Counted from the first letter of the stretch, positions 33,464-42,049 are shown. The stretch: DNA of 64,000 bases from Enterocloster bolteae (GCF_002234575.2 NZ_CP022464.2:1674001-1738000); one strand, 5' to 3'. Numbers and translations are program-made. Notes: generated from the letters alone by a model not told the origin.

Positions 33464-34594
33464 TTAGTCCATGGATGTCTCCATATGCTCGCTGAAGAGG
33501 TTGGTAATTTCCGTTTTGTGCTCAGCAACCCAGCCCTCGTCGTAGTTATCAAACAGTTTGATTTCAGACTGGGGCGTCATGTAGTCAGCCAGCTTGGCAT
33601 CCTTTCTGAGAGGCCTTACAGTCAGGTTGGAGCCCACTGCATTCTGAATCTTCTCGGAGAGCATATAGTCCACAAATTTCTTTGCATTCTCAGGATGCTT
33701 GCAGTCCTTTAAAATCTGTACGGACTCGCCGGGGAATATGGCTCCTTCTTTGGGGAATACCACCTCAACCGCAGCGCCTTCCTTCACATAGTTGGCAGCC
33801 GGGTCTTCCCAGGTCAGGCCCACCACATACTCGCCTTCGGCAACGCCTTTGTATACCTGGCTGGAGCTGTTGGCCATCTTGCCGTCCAGGTTTGCGATGA
33901 ACTGGTCTACATAGGCCCATGCCTCGTCAGATAACGGGTCTCCGTCCTTTCCCATGCCATAGAGCATGGCTAACAGGGACTGGAATGCGGAGCTGGAGTT
34001 TACAGGATCCCCGAATGCAATCTTGCCCTTTAACTCAGGGTTTAATAAATCCTCAAAGCCTTCAATCTTCATGTCGCCCTTCAAGTCCTTATTGACAATC
34101 ATGACCGTCGGGTCCGCAAATGCAGGAGTGAAGTAACCGGTGGTGTTGCGGAACGCATCCAGCATGTTTTCATCCTCAGGCGATACATATTCCATAAACA
34201 GATCCTTGGAGGCGGAGAGCATGGTCTGGTCAGCCACCCAGAATATATCGCCCAGGGGGTTATCCTTTTCAGACTGGGCCCTCTTTAACAGCTCTCCGGT
34301 ACCTGCCACTACCACCTCCACCTTGATTCCCGTATCCTTTTCAAACTCAGGAATCACGGCATTGTTGAGGGCCTCGCTTCTGGCCGTGTAGACTACCAGA
34401 ACCGGCTCCTCATCACCGGAAGCAGCGTCCTTGGCTGCCTCTGTCTTAGCAGCGTCACCAGCCGCCTCTGTCTTGGCTGCCTCTGTGCCGGAAGGCTGCT
34501 GGGTGTCGCTGGTCTTTGCCCCGCCGGAGCTGCAGCCGGTGGCTGCCAGGGCTGCTGCCATGATGACTGCGGTTGCTTTTTGAAATTTTCTCAT
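33464..34594 (-). CDS. ABC transporter substrate-binding lipoprotein, AfuA/HptA-like (locus B)
   Basis: The 376-residue lipoprotein has lipobox ATGC (Cys 21), a Lys/Glu/Ala linker and a type II binding fold (EPVLVVYTARSEALNNAV, GDIFWVADQTML, VMIVNKDLKGDMKIEGFEDLL, QVYKGVAEGEYVVGLTWEDPAA). It resembles SBP2 of locus A closely. Family members bind Fe(III), phosphonates or sugar phosphates; the nearby HptRS-like pair favours an organic phosphate. AAGGGAGG precedes the ATG. Confidence 0.88.
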   Translation of the reverse strand: MRKFQKATAVIMAAALAATGCSSGGAKTSDTQQPSGTEAAKTEAAGDAAKTEAAKDAASGDEEPVLVVYTARSEALNNAVIPEFEKDTGIKVEVVVAGTGELLKRAQSEKDNPLGDIFWVADQTMLSASKDLFMEYVSPEDENMLDAFRNTTGYFTPAFADPTVMIVNKDLKGDMKIEGFEDLLNPELKGKIAFGDPVNSSSAFQSLLAMLYGMGKDGDPLSDEAWAYVDQFIANLDGKMANSSSQVYKGVAEGEYVVGLTWEDPAANYVKEGAAVEVVFPKEGAIFPGESVQILKDCKHPENAKKFVDYMLSEKIQNAVGSNLTVRPLRKDAKLADYMTPQSEIKLFDNYDEGWVAEHKTEITNLFSEHMETSMD

Positions 34595-34650
34595 ATGAAC
34601 ATTCCTCCCTTAAACATATTTTTTTGCTGCACCACATTTTTCATAACTTA

Positions 34651-34678
34651 ATTTTAGCATTTGGGCTGGGAAAGTAAA
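34651..34678 (-). promoter_or_regulatory. probable promoter of locus B
   Basis: On the - strand TTTACT (34678-34673) and TAAAAT (34656-34651) are 16 bases apart, about 57 bases before the start of the binding protein gene. It is the only reasonable match in this gap. Confidence 0.4.
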
Positions 34679-34711
34679 TCCGACAATCCCACAAAAAGGT
34701 GGAAAATAAAC

Positions 34712-34752
34712 AACAGACGGAGTGAAAATTCAGAAATTTCAACCCGTCTGTT
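34712..34752 (-). terminator. terminator after the lacI-type gene
   Basis: AACAGACGG (34712-34720) pairs with CCGTCTGTT (34744-34752), nine pairs. On the - strand it is followed by GTTTATTTT. It separates the regulator gene from locus B, which is read in the same direction. Confidence 0.7.
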
Positions 34753-34787
34753 ATAATATGGTTTTAATTAATTCGCTGTCAGCTGAT

Positions 34788-35816
34788 TTACCGGGGGTCT
34801 CCCGGACAGGAGACACTATTGCCCTGTATGATTCTTGGAATATAGATGGCCTCCCTGTTAAGAAGTTGGTTTTCACTCTGAATCCGTTCCAGAAGCATCT
34901 GGCCAATTCTGAACCCTAAAGCCCAGGTGTCAGGCAGGGCATAGGTCGGCTGGACATAGAACAGGTCGCACAGGTTTACATTACATGGAGCTACAATGGA
35001 CAGGGTCTCAGGAATGGGGATGTTGTGATCGCGGCAGTATCTCAGGGCACCGATGCAGGTTTCATTATGGGCAGCCACCAAGGCGGTAGGCGGGTGGGGG
35101 AGCCTTAAAAATTGTTCCAAGGCTTCATATCCAAAGGCAGAGTCATGGGGGCCTTCCAGAAAGTAACGATAATCCCTGTCCACCGTAATGTGTATGGAGG
35201 CCATGGCGCGCTTAAACTGCTGAAGCCGTTCAGCGGCAGAGCTGAACTGGGTGGGGCCGCATATGATGCCTATTTTTGTATGACGGTTTCGTATCAGCTC
35301 CATGGTCATCTCGTAAGTGCTGATGCCGAAGTCTGCATTGGCAAAATCCCCGACAAATCCGGGATGATCAATCCGACGGTGTATCAGGACAGTGGGTATT
35401 TTCTGGCTTAAGCTTACAATCAGTTCATTGTTGCCACCGCAGCTGTTTAGGACAAGTCCGTCAATTTTGCGTTCTGAGAGCATCATCAGATAATTGCGTT
35501 CAATCTCACTGTTATTAAATGAGTTGCAGATGAAAAGAGTATAGCCCTCCTCCTGGATTGCATGTATGATGGCTTGGGCAATCTGGAAGTAATATTCGTT
35601 TGTACCATCTGCAATCACCAGGGCGATGGTCTTTGAGCTTTTATTTTTTAATTCGCGGGCAGCCTGACTGGGATGGTAACCCAGTTCTTCGATAACCCTT
35701 AATATGGTGCTGCGTACTTCCGGCGACACTTTGGGGCTGTTGTTCAATACCCGTGAGACAGTGGCGGTGGATACTCCGGATTGTTTTGCTATATCCCGGA
35801 TGGTAATTTTTGCCAT
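34788..35816 (-). CDS. LacI family transcriptional regulator
   Basis: The 342-residue protein has the LacI helix-turn-helix and hinge (ITIRDIAKQSGVSTATVSRVLNNSPKVSPEVR, residues about 3-34, continuing to the hinge at 45-60) and a periplasmic-binding-protein-like sensor domain (about 60-330; IDGLVLNSCGG, THTKIGIICGP-like RHTKIGIICGP, PPTALVAAHNETCIGALRY). The start at 35816 has AAGGAG at ideal spacing. It is divergent from the HAAT transporter operon, and two matching palindromes lie between them. It probably represses that operon until a sugar-like ligand binds. Confidence 0.93.
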   Translation of the reverse strand: MAKITIRDIAKQSGVSTATVSRVLNNSPKVSPEVRSTILRVIEELGYHPSQAARELKNKSSKTIALVIADGTNEYYFQIAQAIIHAIQEEGYTLFICNSFNNSEIERNYLMMLSERKIDGLVLNSCGGNNELIVSLSQKIPTVLIHRRIDHPGFVGDFANADFGISTYEMTMELIRNRHTKIGIICGPTQFSSAAERLQQFKRAMASIHITVDRDYRYFLEGPHDSAFGYEALEQFLRLPHPPTALVAAHNETCIGALRYCRDHNIPIPETLSIVAPCNVNLCDLFYVQPTYALPDTWALGFRIGQMLLERIQSENQLLNREAIYIPRIIQGNSVSCPGDPR

Positions 35817-35887
35817 AAGAAACTCCTTCAAACTATGCTGCTGTAATGGAAGATACCCGGACGGGCCGGGGGGGATCCTCTTTTCTT

Positions 35888-35916
35888 ATTATACTTGATG
35901 TGGCAGAGGAACGCAA
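35888..35916 (-). promoter_or_regulatory. promoter of the lacI-type gene
   Basis: On the - strand TTGCGT (35916-35911) and a perfect TATAAT (35893-35888) are 17 bases apart, 72 bases before the start codon. Confidence 0.65.
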
Positions 35917-35932
35917 TGAAAAATATGCCAAA

Positions 35933-35950
35933 TGTGTAATCAATTACACA
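35933..35950. promoter_or_regulatory. LacI operator, distal site
   Basis: TGTGTAAT-CA-ATTACACA is a perfect 18-bp palindrome that shares GTGTAA...TTACAC with the site at 36058-36077. It lies upstream of the lacI -35 box, and its centre is 126 bp from that of the other site, a whole number (12) of helical turns, so looping is possible. Confidence 0.7.
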
Positions 35951-36025
35951 AAATGTTATTATGCATAAAAAATAGGATAAATAATGTATGAAATGCATAA
36001 AAATATAACTTTTAATACAAATAAA

Positions 36026-36054
36026 TTGACATATACGATAAAATATATTATTAT
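36026..36054 (+). promoter_or_regulatory. promoter of the HAAT transporter operon
   Basis: A perfect TTGACA (36026-36031) and TATTAT (36049-36054) are 17 bases apart in an AT-rich stretch. Transcription would start near 36061, inside the operator. Confidence 0.8.
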
Positions 36055-36057
36055 TAG

Positions 36058-36077
36058 TCGTGTAAACGATTACACGA
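36058..36077. promoter_or_regulatory. LacI operator, proximal site (also fits the cre consensus)
   Basis: TCGTGTAAACGATTACACGA is a perfect palindrome with 8-bp arms over the transcription start of the transporter operon, the classical place for repression. Its core TGTAAACGATTACA also meets the CcpA cre consensus, so catabolite control is an alternative or an addition. Confidence 0.8.
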
Positions 36078-36125
36078 AGCGCGATGTGAACCAGGGGAAG
36101 AACATCAGAATATGGAGGTATTTTT

Positions 36126-37373
36126 ATGAAGAAAATGTTAGCAGTAACATTGGCCGTGTTAATGGCGGGGATAGTGGCCGGATGCGGCACTAAGACAGAA
36201 TCATCTGCGGCGGCAGAAACTGAAACGGCTGCTGTAAAATCAGAAGCTTCCGATACGGAACAGGCCCAAGAGAGCCAGGAGCCATCCGCTTCCGGTGACC
36301 CCATCCGTATTGGCCTGACAACAGTTCTCACGGGGGATCGTTCGCTGGAAGGAGAATATGCCTCCAATGCGGCAAAAATCATAACCGAGGAAATCAACAC
36401 TCAGGGAGGCGTTCTGGGGCGTCCCATTGAAATTGTGATTGAGGATGCTTTGGGAACGGATGTGGGTGCTGTAAACGCTTACCGTAAGCTGGCTTCGGAT
36501 GACAGTATTGTGGCTATTGTGGGTCCGGACAGTTCCAATGACGGTATGGCACAGTCGCCCAGCGCACTGGAATTTAAGATACTGACCACGGCTCAGGGTT
36601 CTTCCCCCACTTTGAAGAACATGTGTAATAATGATAATCCGTATTTGTTCCAGTTAAGAGCCTGCGACGATACGCTTTGCGCTGCCCTGATTAAATATTC
36701 GGTGGAAGAGCTGGGAATTAAGAGTTATGCGGTTATGCATGACACAGAGACTTCTTCTGCGGATCAGGCAAGACTGTTCACAGAGGCCCTTAAATCCTAC
36801 GGTATAGAACCGGTGGTAACCGTACCTTTTACGACAGGGACAAAGGACTTTTCTTCCCATATCGCACAGGTACAGGCATCAGGCGCTGATGCAATCATCG
36901 GGGCCGCGTTCCAGACGGAAGCCGCTATTTTGATTCAGCAGATCCGCTCCCTTGGAATAGAAGCTCCTATACTGGGCTCCAACGGATTTGCAGACCCTGT
37001 GACCATCCAGCTGGCCGGGGAATTAAATGACAATGTATATTGCGCAAGCGCATGGGTACCGAATACACCGAATCCAAAGGGTGCTGCGCTGGCTGAAAAG
37101 TATAAGGAGCTTTACGGCGATGACTGCGGAAAGGCGGCAGCCCAGATATACGACCATATATCCGTAATCTGCGAAGCCATCACGTTGGCCGGTTCCACGG
37201 ACAGAGAAGCGGTCAGGGAAGCTATGAATACCATTGGCGATTATCAGGGAGCCATTACGAAATATGACTGCCGGACAAACGGTGACTGCGGACGAGGCGG
37301 ACTGCTTGTAAAGGTTGTAAAAGGCAAGGCGGAAATTATTTCGGAAATCACCTCGGAAAAAGTCATTGAGTAA
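36126..37373 (+). CDS. HAAT-family ABC transporter substrate-binding lipoprotein (LivJ/LivK-like)
   Basis: The 415-residue lipoprotein has lipobox VAGC (Cys 20), a Ser/Glu/Ala linker and a Peripla_BP_6 type I binding fold (IRIGLTTVLTGDRSLEGEYA, EIVIEDALGTDVGAVNAYRKL, IVGPDSSNDGMA, IIGAAFQTEAAILIQQI). This family binds branched amino acids, amides, urea, and also aromatic or other acids. The LacI regulator and the sugar-isomerase-like gene of this operon argue against plain amino acid uptake. GGAGG precedes the start. Confidence 0.9.
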   Translation: MKKMLAVTLAVLMAGIVAGCGTKTESSAAAETETAAVKSEASDTEQAQESQEPSASGDPIRIGLTTVLTGDRSLEGEYASNAAKIITEEINTQGGVLGRPIEIVIEDALGTDVGAVNAYRKLASDDSIVAIVGPDSSNDGMAQSPSALEFKILTTAQGSSPTLKNMCNNDNPYLFQLRACDDTLCAALIKYSVEELGIKSYAVMHDTETSSADQARLFTEALKSYGIEPVVTVPFTTGTKDFSSHIAQVQASGADAIIGAAFQTEAAILIQQIRSLGIEAPILGSNGFADPVTIQLAGELNDNVYCASAWVPNTPNPKGAALAEKYKELYGDDCGKAAAQIYDHISVICEAITLAGSTDREAVREAMNTIGDYQGAITKYDCRTNGDCGRGGLLVKVVKGKAEIISEITSEKVIE

Positions 37374-37429
37374 ATACGGTGTGAACAGAGAAAACGTGGT
37401 GAGTATTGTGGAGGGGAGGAATCAGGTGC

Positions 37430-38296
37430 ATGAATGTTCAGTTACTTGTGGCAGGTGTTTCCATGGGAATCATATACGGTTTGATAGCCATAGGAATGGT
37501 GCTGATTTTCCGGTCTGTGGGCGTCATGAATTTTGCGCAGGGTGAGTTTTTGATGTTTGGGGGGTATTTTTGTTATACATTTAATAAAATACTGAACCTT
37601 CCAATCGTACTTTCGCTGGTGCTGGCATCCCTCAGCATGGGGGTGGTAGGCATTCTGTTCATGAGGACCTCCTATTGGCCCCTGCGCAGTGCCCAGGCAA
37701 AGGCAATTATCGTCAGCGCAATGGGGGCGTCCATTGTATTTAAGGAAGGGGCCAGGCTTATATGGGGGTCCATTCCTGTGACAATGGACCGGGTGATTCA
37801 GGGAACCGCCCATCTGGGCCAGGCAACGATACAGTGGCAGAATGTGGCAATCATTGCCATCTCTGCAATCATAATGGCTCTGGTATATATGCTTCTGGAA
37901 AAGACATTTGTGGGTAATATTATGCAGGCAACGGCTCAGGACCAGTATATGGCATCACTGACAGGAGTACCTGTGATTGTGTCCATAGGCCTGACGTTCG
38001 CCCTGTCAGCCATGATTACCGGAATCGGGGGAGGACTGCTGGCGCCTATTTTCTTCCTTAATAATACAATGGGAGCCACTGCCGGCGCCAAGGCTTTTGC
38101 TGCTATTGTCATAGGCGGCTTCGGCAGCGTACCCGGAGCTGTGTTGGGGGGATTGATCGTAGGGCTGGTGGAGGCCTTTGGAGGAGCTTATATATCCAGT
38201 ACGTATCAGCTGGTACTGATTTACGTGGTATTGATTGCGGTTCTGATGTTCCGGCCCCAGGGGATATTTGGTGAAAAAATCCAGGAGAAAGCGTAG
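37430..38296 (+). CDS. HAAT-family ABC transporter permease, LivH-like
   Basis: The 288-residue protein has about eight membrane segments and the LivH pattern (GLIAIGMVLIFRSVGVMNFAQGEF near the N-terminus, then GGGLLAPIFFLNNTMG and AAIVIGGFGSVPGAVLGGLIVGLVE). The start at 37430 has GGGGAGG upstream; a GTG at 37406 is less likely. It pairs with the LivM-like permease, whose gene follows with no gap. Confidence 0.93.
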   Translation: MNVQLLVAGVSMGIIYGLIAIGMVLIFRSVGVMNFAQGEFLMFGGYFCYTFNKILNLPIVLSLVLASLSMGVVGILFMRTSYWPLRSAQAKAIIVSAMGASIVFKEGARLIWGSIPVTMDRVIQGTAHLGQATIQWQNVAIIAISAIIMALVYMLLEKTFVGNIMQATAQDQYMASLTGVPVIVSIGLTFALSAMITGIGGGLLAPIFFLNNTMGATAGAKAFAAIVIGGFGSVPGAVLGGLIVGLVEAFGGAYISSTYQLVLIYVVLIAVLMFRPQGIFGEKIQEKA

Positions 38297-39289
38297 GTGA
38301 CTTATATGTTGGAAGGAATCAGATCAGTTAAGAAACCTTATATTCTTACATTGATGGCCATTGGCCTGGGATGCAGCATACTGCCTGCGGTTTCATCCAG
38401 TTATATGATGAGGGTATTTAATATAACTCTGATTACATATCTTTGTGTATTGAGCGTATATGTGCTTTTGGGGCTCTGCGGACAGAACTCCTTTGCTCAG
38501 GCCGGTCTGTGGGGCGTAGGCGCATATATTACAGCCAACATGGTCCTTAAGCTGGGGCTGGGATCGGCTGCCGCCTTCATCATTGCTACCACGGGTACCG
38601 CTGCGTTCGCCTTTATACTGGGGTTTGCGTTTTTCAGGCTAAAGCAGTATTATTTTACCTTTGCATCAGTGGGCCTGATGACGATTCTGAATGGACTTTT
38701 TATGAACTGGGTGCCTGTGACGGGAGGTGCCCTGGGAATATCAGACATCCCTGTTTTCTCTATTGCAGGCTTTGCCGCCAATACGGAGAATCGTAAGTTT
38801 TTTTTGATACTGATTGTCTGCATGCTGGCCAGTCTGGGTATCAGAATCCTGTTTCATTCCCCTCTGGGACGGTCATTCATGGCCATACGTGATAACGAGA
38901 TGGCGGCCAACTGTCTGGGGATTAACAGTCTTTTGACAAAAAGCATTGCATTCGCGATTTCAGGCGCCCTGTGCGGGGCGGCAGGAGCAATGTATGCGTT
39001 CCTTTCGGGGTATTTGAGCTACCAGACATTTACGTATCAGCAGTCTACCATGTATTTAATTATGATCATGCTTGGAGGCACCATGTCTCCGGTGGGGGCA
39101 ATCATCGGTACCCTGATCATTTCCCTGCTGCAGGAATGGGTACGGCCCTTACAGAATTATATGCAGTTTATCTATGGCACAGGAATCATGATCTTGATGA
39201 TTGTCCAGCCGGAGGGAATCATAGGGGGAGGGAAAGAGTTCTATGCCAGATACATTAAAGGAAGAACAGGCCGTTTTACGGTTAGATAA
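38297..39289 (+). CDS. HAAT-family ABC transporter permease, LivM-like
   Basis: The 330-residue permease has the LivM features LGLCGQNSFAQAGLWGVGAYI, PLGRSFMAIRDNEMAANCLGI and GGTMSPVGAIIGTLIISLL. It begins at GTG 38297 directly after the LivH stop, with AGGAG nine bases before it; an ATG at 38306 is possible. Its 3' end overlaps the LivG-like gene by 47 bases. Confidence 0.93.
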   Translation: MTYMLEGIRSVKKPYILTLMAIGLGCSILPAVSSSYMMRVFNITLITYLCVLSVYVLLGLCGQNSFAQAGLWGVGAYITANMVLKLGLGSAAAFIIATTGTAAFAFILGFAFFRLKQYYFTFASVGLMTILNGLFMNWVPVTGGALGISDIPVFSIAGFAANTENRKFFLILIVCMLASLGIRILFHSPLGRSFMAIRDNEMAANCLGINSLLTKSIAFAISGALCGAAGAMYAFLSGYLSYQTFTYQQSTMYLIMIMLGGTMSPVGAIIGTLIISLLQEWVRPLQNYMQFIYGTGIMILMIVQPEGIIGGGKEFYARYIKGRTGRFTVR

Positions 39290-40007
39290 TGTCAGCAAGA
39301 ATTTCGGCGGGGTAGTTGCCGCCTCTGATATATGCATTCAGCTTTTCAGAGGGGAGGTATTTGGCCTGATTGGACCAAACGGGGCAGGCAAGACCACTCT
39401 TCTTAACCTGATTACCGGTATTTATATGGCGGACGGGGGAGACATATATCTGGACGGAGGAAAGATAACCAGGTTTGCCACCCACCGACGGGCTAAAATG
39501 GGTATAGCCAGAACGTTCCAGCATCCAAGGCTTCTTAACCGGTGCGATATCAGGACTAATATCTTTATGGGAGTGGACCTGGCGGCCAGGAGAAGGGGGA
39601 AAAATAAAAATGTGGAGCAGGAGCTGGCCCAGCTTCTTGCCTGTGCCGGCCTTGATGGAGTGGACCTTACGGACCAGGTAGACCAGCTGGCCTATGGACA
39701 GCAGAAGATGTTGGAAATCGTACGGGCCATTCTATGCGAACCGGTGGTGCTCCTTCTGGATGAACCCGCGGCAGGGCTGAACCACAAGGAGATGGACTAT
39801 ATCGTGGCCCTGATTGATAAGGCGGTGGAGAAGAAGATTGCAGTACTTTTGATTGAGCACGCCATGGATTTGGTGATGTCGGTTTGCGACAGAATTACAG
39901 TACTTAATTTCGGATGCCAGATTGCCACGGGAACCCCAAAGGAGATTCAGATGAACGAGGCAGTGATAACGGCATATCTGGGAGGTGGAGGCAGTGCTGA
40001 AAATTGA
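39243..40007 (+). CDS. HAAT-family ABC transporter ATPase, LivG-like
   Basis: The 254-residue ATPase has Walker A GPNGAGKTT, the LivG-type ARTFQHPRLLNRCDIRTNI, signature LAYGQQKMLEIVRAI (replacing the common LSYG) and Walker B VVLLLDEPAAGLN with H-loop IEHAMD. The gene begins inside the end of livM-like, showing translational coupling. Confidence 0.94.
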   Translation: MPDTLKEEQAVLRLDNVSKNFGGVVAASDICIQLFRGEVFGLIGPNGAGKTTLLNLITGIYMADGGDIYLDGGKITRFATHRRAKMGIARTFQHPRLLNRCDIRTNIFMGVDLAARRRGKNKNVEQELAQLLACAGLDGVDLTDQVDQLAYGQQKMLEIVRAILCEPVVLLLDEPAAGLNHKEMDYIVALIDKAVEKKIAVLLIEHAMDLVMSVCDRITVLNFGCQIATGTPKEIQMNEAVITAYLGGGGSAEN

Positions 40008-40713
40008 GAATCTGATTGCTAATTACGGGAGAATAGAAGCCCTTCATGGAATCAGCCTGGAGGTAAGGGAACATGAAATAGTTGCCTTGATTGGAAGCAA
40101 CGGTGCTGGGAAAACCACGCTTCTCAATTCGGTCTCGGGTCATGTCACAAAAGAGGGGAAAATTGAACTGGCAGGAGAAAATATCAGCAAGCTGGCGCCT
40201 GATAAAATTGCCAGGAAAGGCGTGCTTCATGTGCCTGAAGGGAGACATGTATTTCCTGGTCTTACGGTAGAACAGAATCTCCTGGTGGGAACTGCGGCTA
40301 ATAAAGGAGTCCGCCTGTCCGCAGGTAATAATAAGGGAGATCTGGACTATGTTTACGATATATTTCCGAGACTTTTGGAACGCAGGAAGCAGCTGGCCTG
40401 GTCCCTCTCCGGAGGAGAACAGCAGATGTTAGCTATCGGTCGGGCAATTATGGGTCATCCAAGACTGCTTATGTTAGATGAGCCGTCCATGGGGCTGGCC
40501 CCTCTGGTGATTGATGAGCTGTTTGAGAAGATTGTAGAGATAAATAAATCGGGAACACCGGTACTACTGGTGGAACAAAATGCAAAGCTGGCCCTTAAGG
40601 TGTCTGACAGGGCGTATATACTGGAACGCGGGAATATATCACTGTCCGGAAAATCAAAGGATTTGATAAATGATAAGCGTGTAACGGAGGCGTATTTGGG
40701 TAAATCCAGATAG
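39994..40713 (+). CDS. HAAT-family ABC transporter ATPase, LivF-like
   Basis: The 239-residue ATPase has Walker A GSNGAGKTT, LHVPEGRHVFPGLTVEQNL, signature LSGGEQQMLAIGRAIM, Walker B LLMLDEPSMGLAP and LLVEQNAKLAL, all typical LivF. GTG at 39994 is preferred over GTG 39985 because GGAGG (39981-39985) is then eight bases upstream. It overlaps the LivG-like gene by 14 bases. Confidence 0.93.
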   Translation: MLKIENLIANYGRIEALHGISLEVREHEIVALIGSNGAGKTTLLNSVSGHVTKEGKIELAGENISKLAPDKIARKGVLHVPEGRHVFPGLTVEQNLLVGTAANKGVRLSAGNNKGDLDYVYDIFPRLLERRKQLAWSLSGGEQQMLAIGRAIMGHPRLLMLDEPSMGLAPLVIDELFEKIVEINKSGTPVLLVEQNAKLALKVSDRAYILERGNISLSGKSKDLINDKRVTEAYLGKSR

Positions 40714-40744
40714 GGGCCGCATAATTTGGAAGGAGAAATGGAAT

Positions 40745-41194
40745 ATGGTAATTTCGGTGGGAAGTGATCATGCCGGTTATGGACTGAAGGTAAAGATGAT
40801 TCCGTATCTGGAATCACTGGGACATACAATCATCGACAACGGGAACAATGGAGCGGAGGATGTAGTCTTTTTTCCGGAGGTGGCAAGGGCTGTGTGCCGG
40901 CCGGTTCTTGAAGGGACGGCGGAACGCGGTATTATGTTTTGCGGAACCGGAGTGGGTGCTTCGGTTGCGTGCAACAAAATACCCGGAATCAGGGCGTCCA
41001 TTGTCCATGATTACCAGTGTGCCCATCAATGTGTGGAGCACGATCATGTAAATGTGATGTGCATTGGCGAAAAGGTGGTGGGAGAGTGGCTGGCGAAGGA
41101 TCTTCTGAAGGCATTCTTGGAGGCGGCAGGCGATACAGACGAAAGGACAGCCCATGTAATTCAGCTATTGGCACAGATGGACCAGAGACAGTAA
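40745..41194 (+). CDS. RpiB/LacA/LacB family sugar-phosphate isomerase
   Basis: The 149-residue protein has the RpiB signatures SVGSDHAGYGLK, FCGTGVGASVACNKIPGIRAS (catalytic Cys of the CGTG loop) and HDHVNVMCIGEKVVG. The family interconverts aldose and ketose phosphates; members act on ribose, allose, galactose and tetrose phosphates. Here the segment HDYQCAHQCVEHDH differs from the usual Ser-rich version, so substrate may differ too. AAGGAG precedes the start. It links the HAAT operon to carbohydrate metabolism. Confidence 0.88.
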   Translation: MVISVGSDHAGYGLKVKMIPYLESLGHTIIDNGNNGAEDVVFFPEVARAVCRPVLEGTAERGIMFCGTGVGASVACNKIPGIRASIVHDYQCAHQCVEHDHVNVMCIGEKVVGEWLAKDLLKAFLEAAGDTDERTAHVIQLLAQMDQRQ

Positions 41195-41203
41195 GGAGAG
41201 GCA

Positions 41204-41983
41204 ATGGAAAAGAGATACATATTTGACGCGGATACACATGTTTCGCCTTATAGTAATTTTGATAAAAGCATAAATGCCTGTCAGTGGGAAGAACGGATGG
41301 AACGCGCCGGGGTGGCTCATGCCATAGTCTGGCTGCTGCCGCAGGGAGTGGTGGATGTGACGGAGAGCAACCGGTATATAGGAAGGGAGGCACAGAAAAA
41401 CAAGAGAATAGTTCCCTTTGGCTGGGCCAATATACGGGAAGGGGCTGAAAAAGCCAGGGAAGACGCCCGGTTATGCCTGGAGGAGTATGGGTGCGCGGGC
41501 GTAAAGCTGAACGGGGCGCAGAATGAGTATTATATAGACTGTCCGGAAGCCATGTCTGTCATGGAAGTAGTTGCGGCCCGCAATGGTATGATAGCGTTTC
41601 ATATCGGAGCGGACTATCCTGATTTTACGGATCCTATCCGGGCGGAGCGGGCAGCCAGGGCATTTCCGGACACTAAGTTTCTTATGGTGCATATGGGAGG
41701 GGCAGGTGAACCTGATGTGAGCCAAAGGGTTATCGAAACAGCGGCCCGTAATCCCAATATGTATCTGGTGGGAAGCGCCATACCTGCAGCCAAAGTAAAG
41801 GCGGCCATTGATACGCTGGGACCTGACAGAATCCTGTTTGGTTCAGACACGCCATTTTATGATGCGGCAGATGTAATTAGGGAATATGACAGGATGCTTT
41901 CCGGGTATGATGAAGAAGTGAGAAGAAAAATCATGGGAGAGAATGCCGGAAGGCTTTTTGGACTTCCAGTGCAGAGCGTGTGA
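41204..41983 (+). CDS. amidohydrolase-2 family hydrolase (lactonase- or decarboxylase-like)
   Basis: The 259-residue TIM-barrel enzyme has family motifs FDADTHVS (an Asp-x-His in place of the usual His-x-His), GVKLNGAQNEY, IAFHIGAD, FLMVHMGGAGE and ILFGSDTPFYDA (catalytic Asp). PF04909 members hydrolyse sugar or pyrone lactones or decarboxylate aromatic acids. It begins nine bases after the isomerase gene and ends the operon. The missing first His of HxH suggests an altered metal site, as in metal-poor lactonases. Confidence 0.8.
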   Translation: MEKRYIFDADTHVSPYSNFDKSINACQWEERMERAGVAHAIVWLLPQGVVDVTESNRYIGREAQKNKRIVPFGWANIREGAEKAREDARLCLEEYGCAGVKLNGAQNEYYIDCPEAMSVMEVVAARNGMIAFHIGADYPDFTDPIRAERAARAFPDTKFLMVHMGGAGEPDVSQRVIETAARNPNMYLVGSAIPAAKVKAAIDTLGPDRILFGSDTPFYDAADVIREYDRMLSGYDEEVRRKIMGENAGRLFGLPVQSV

Positions 41984-41989
41984 CGTGCG

Positions 41990-42032
41990 CAGGGGTGGAT
42001 GCAGACAGACCAGCATCCACCCCTGTTCCTTG
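41990..42032 (+). terminator. terminator after the amidohydrolase-2 gene
   Basis: A perfect 13-bp stem (41990-42002 with 42013-42025) and a 10-base loop are followed by a T-rich tail. It lies between convergent genes and may serve both. Confidence 0.75.
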
Positions 42033-42049
42033 TGTTGGGAGAATATATT

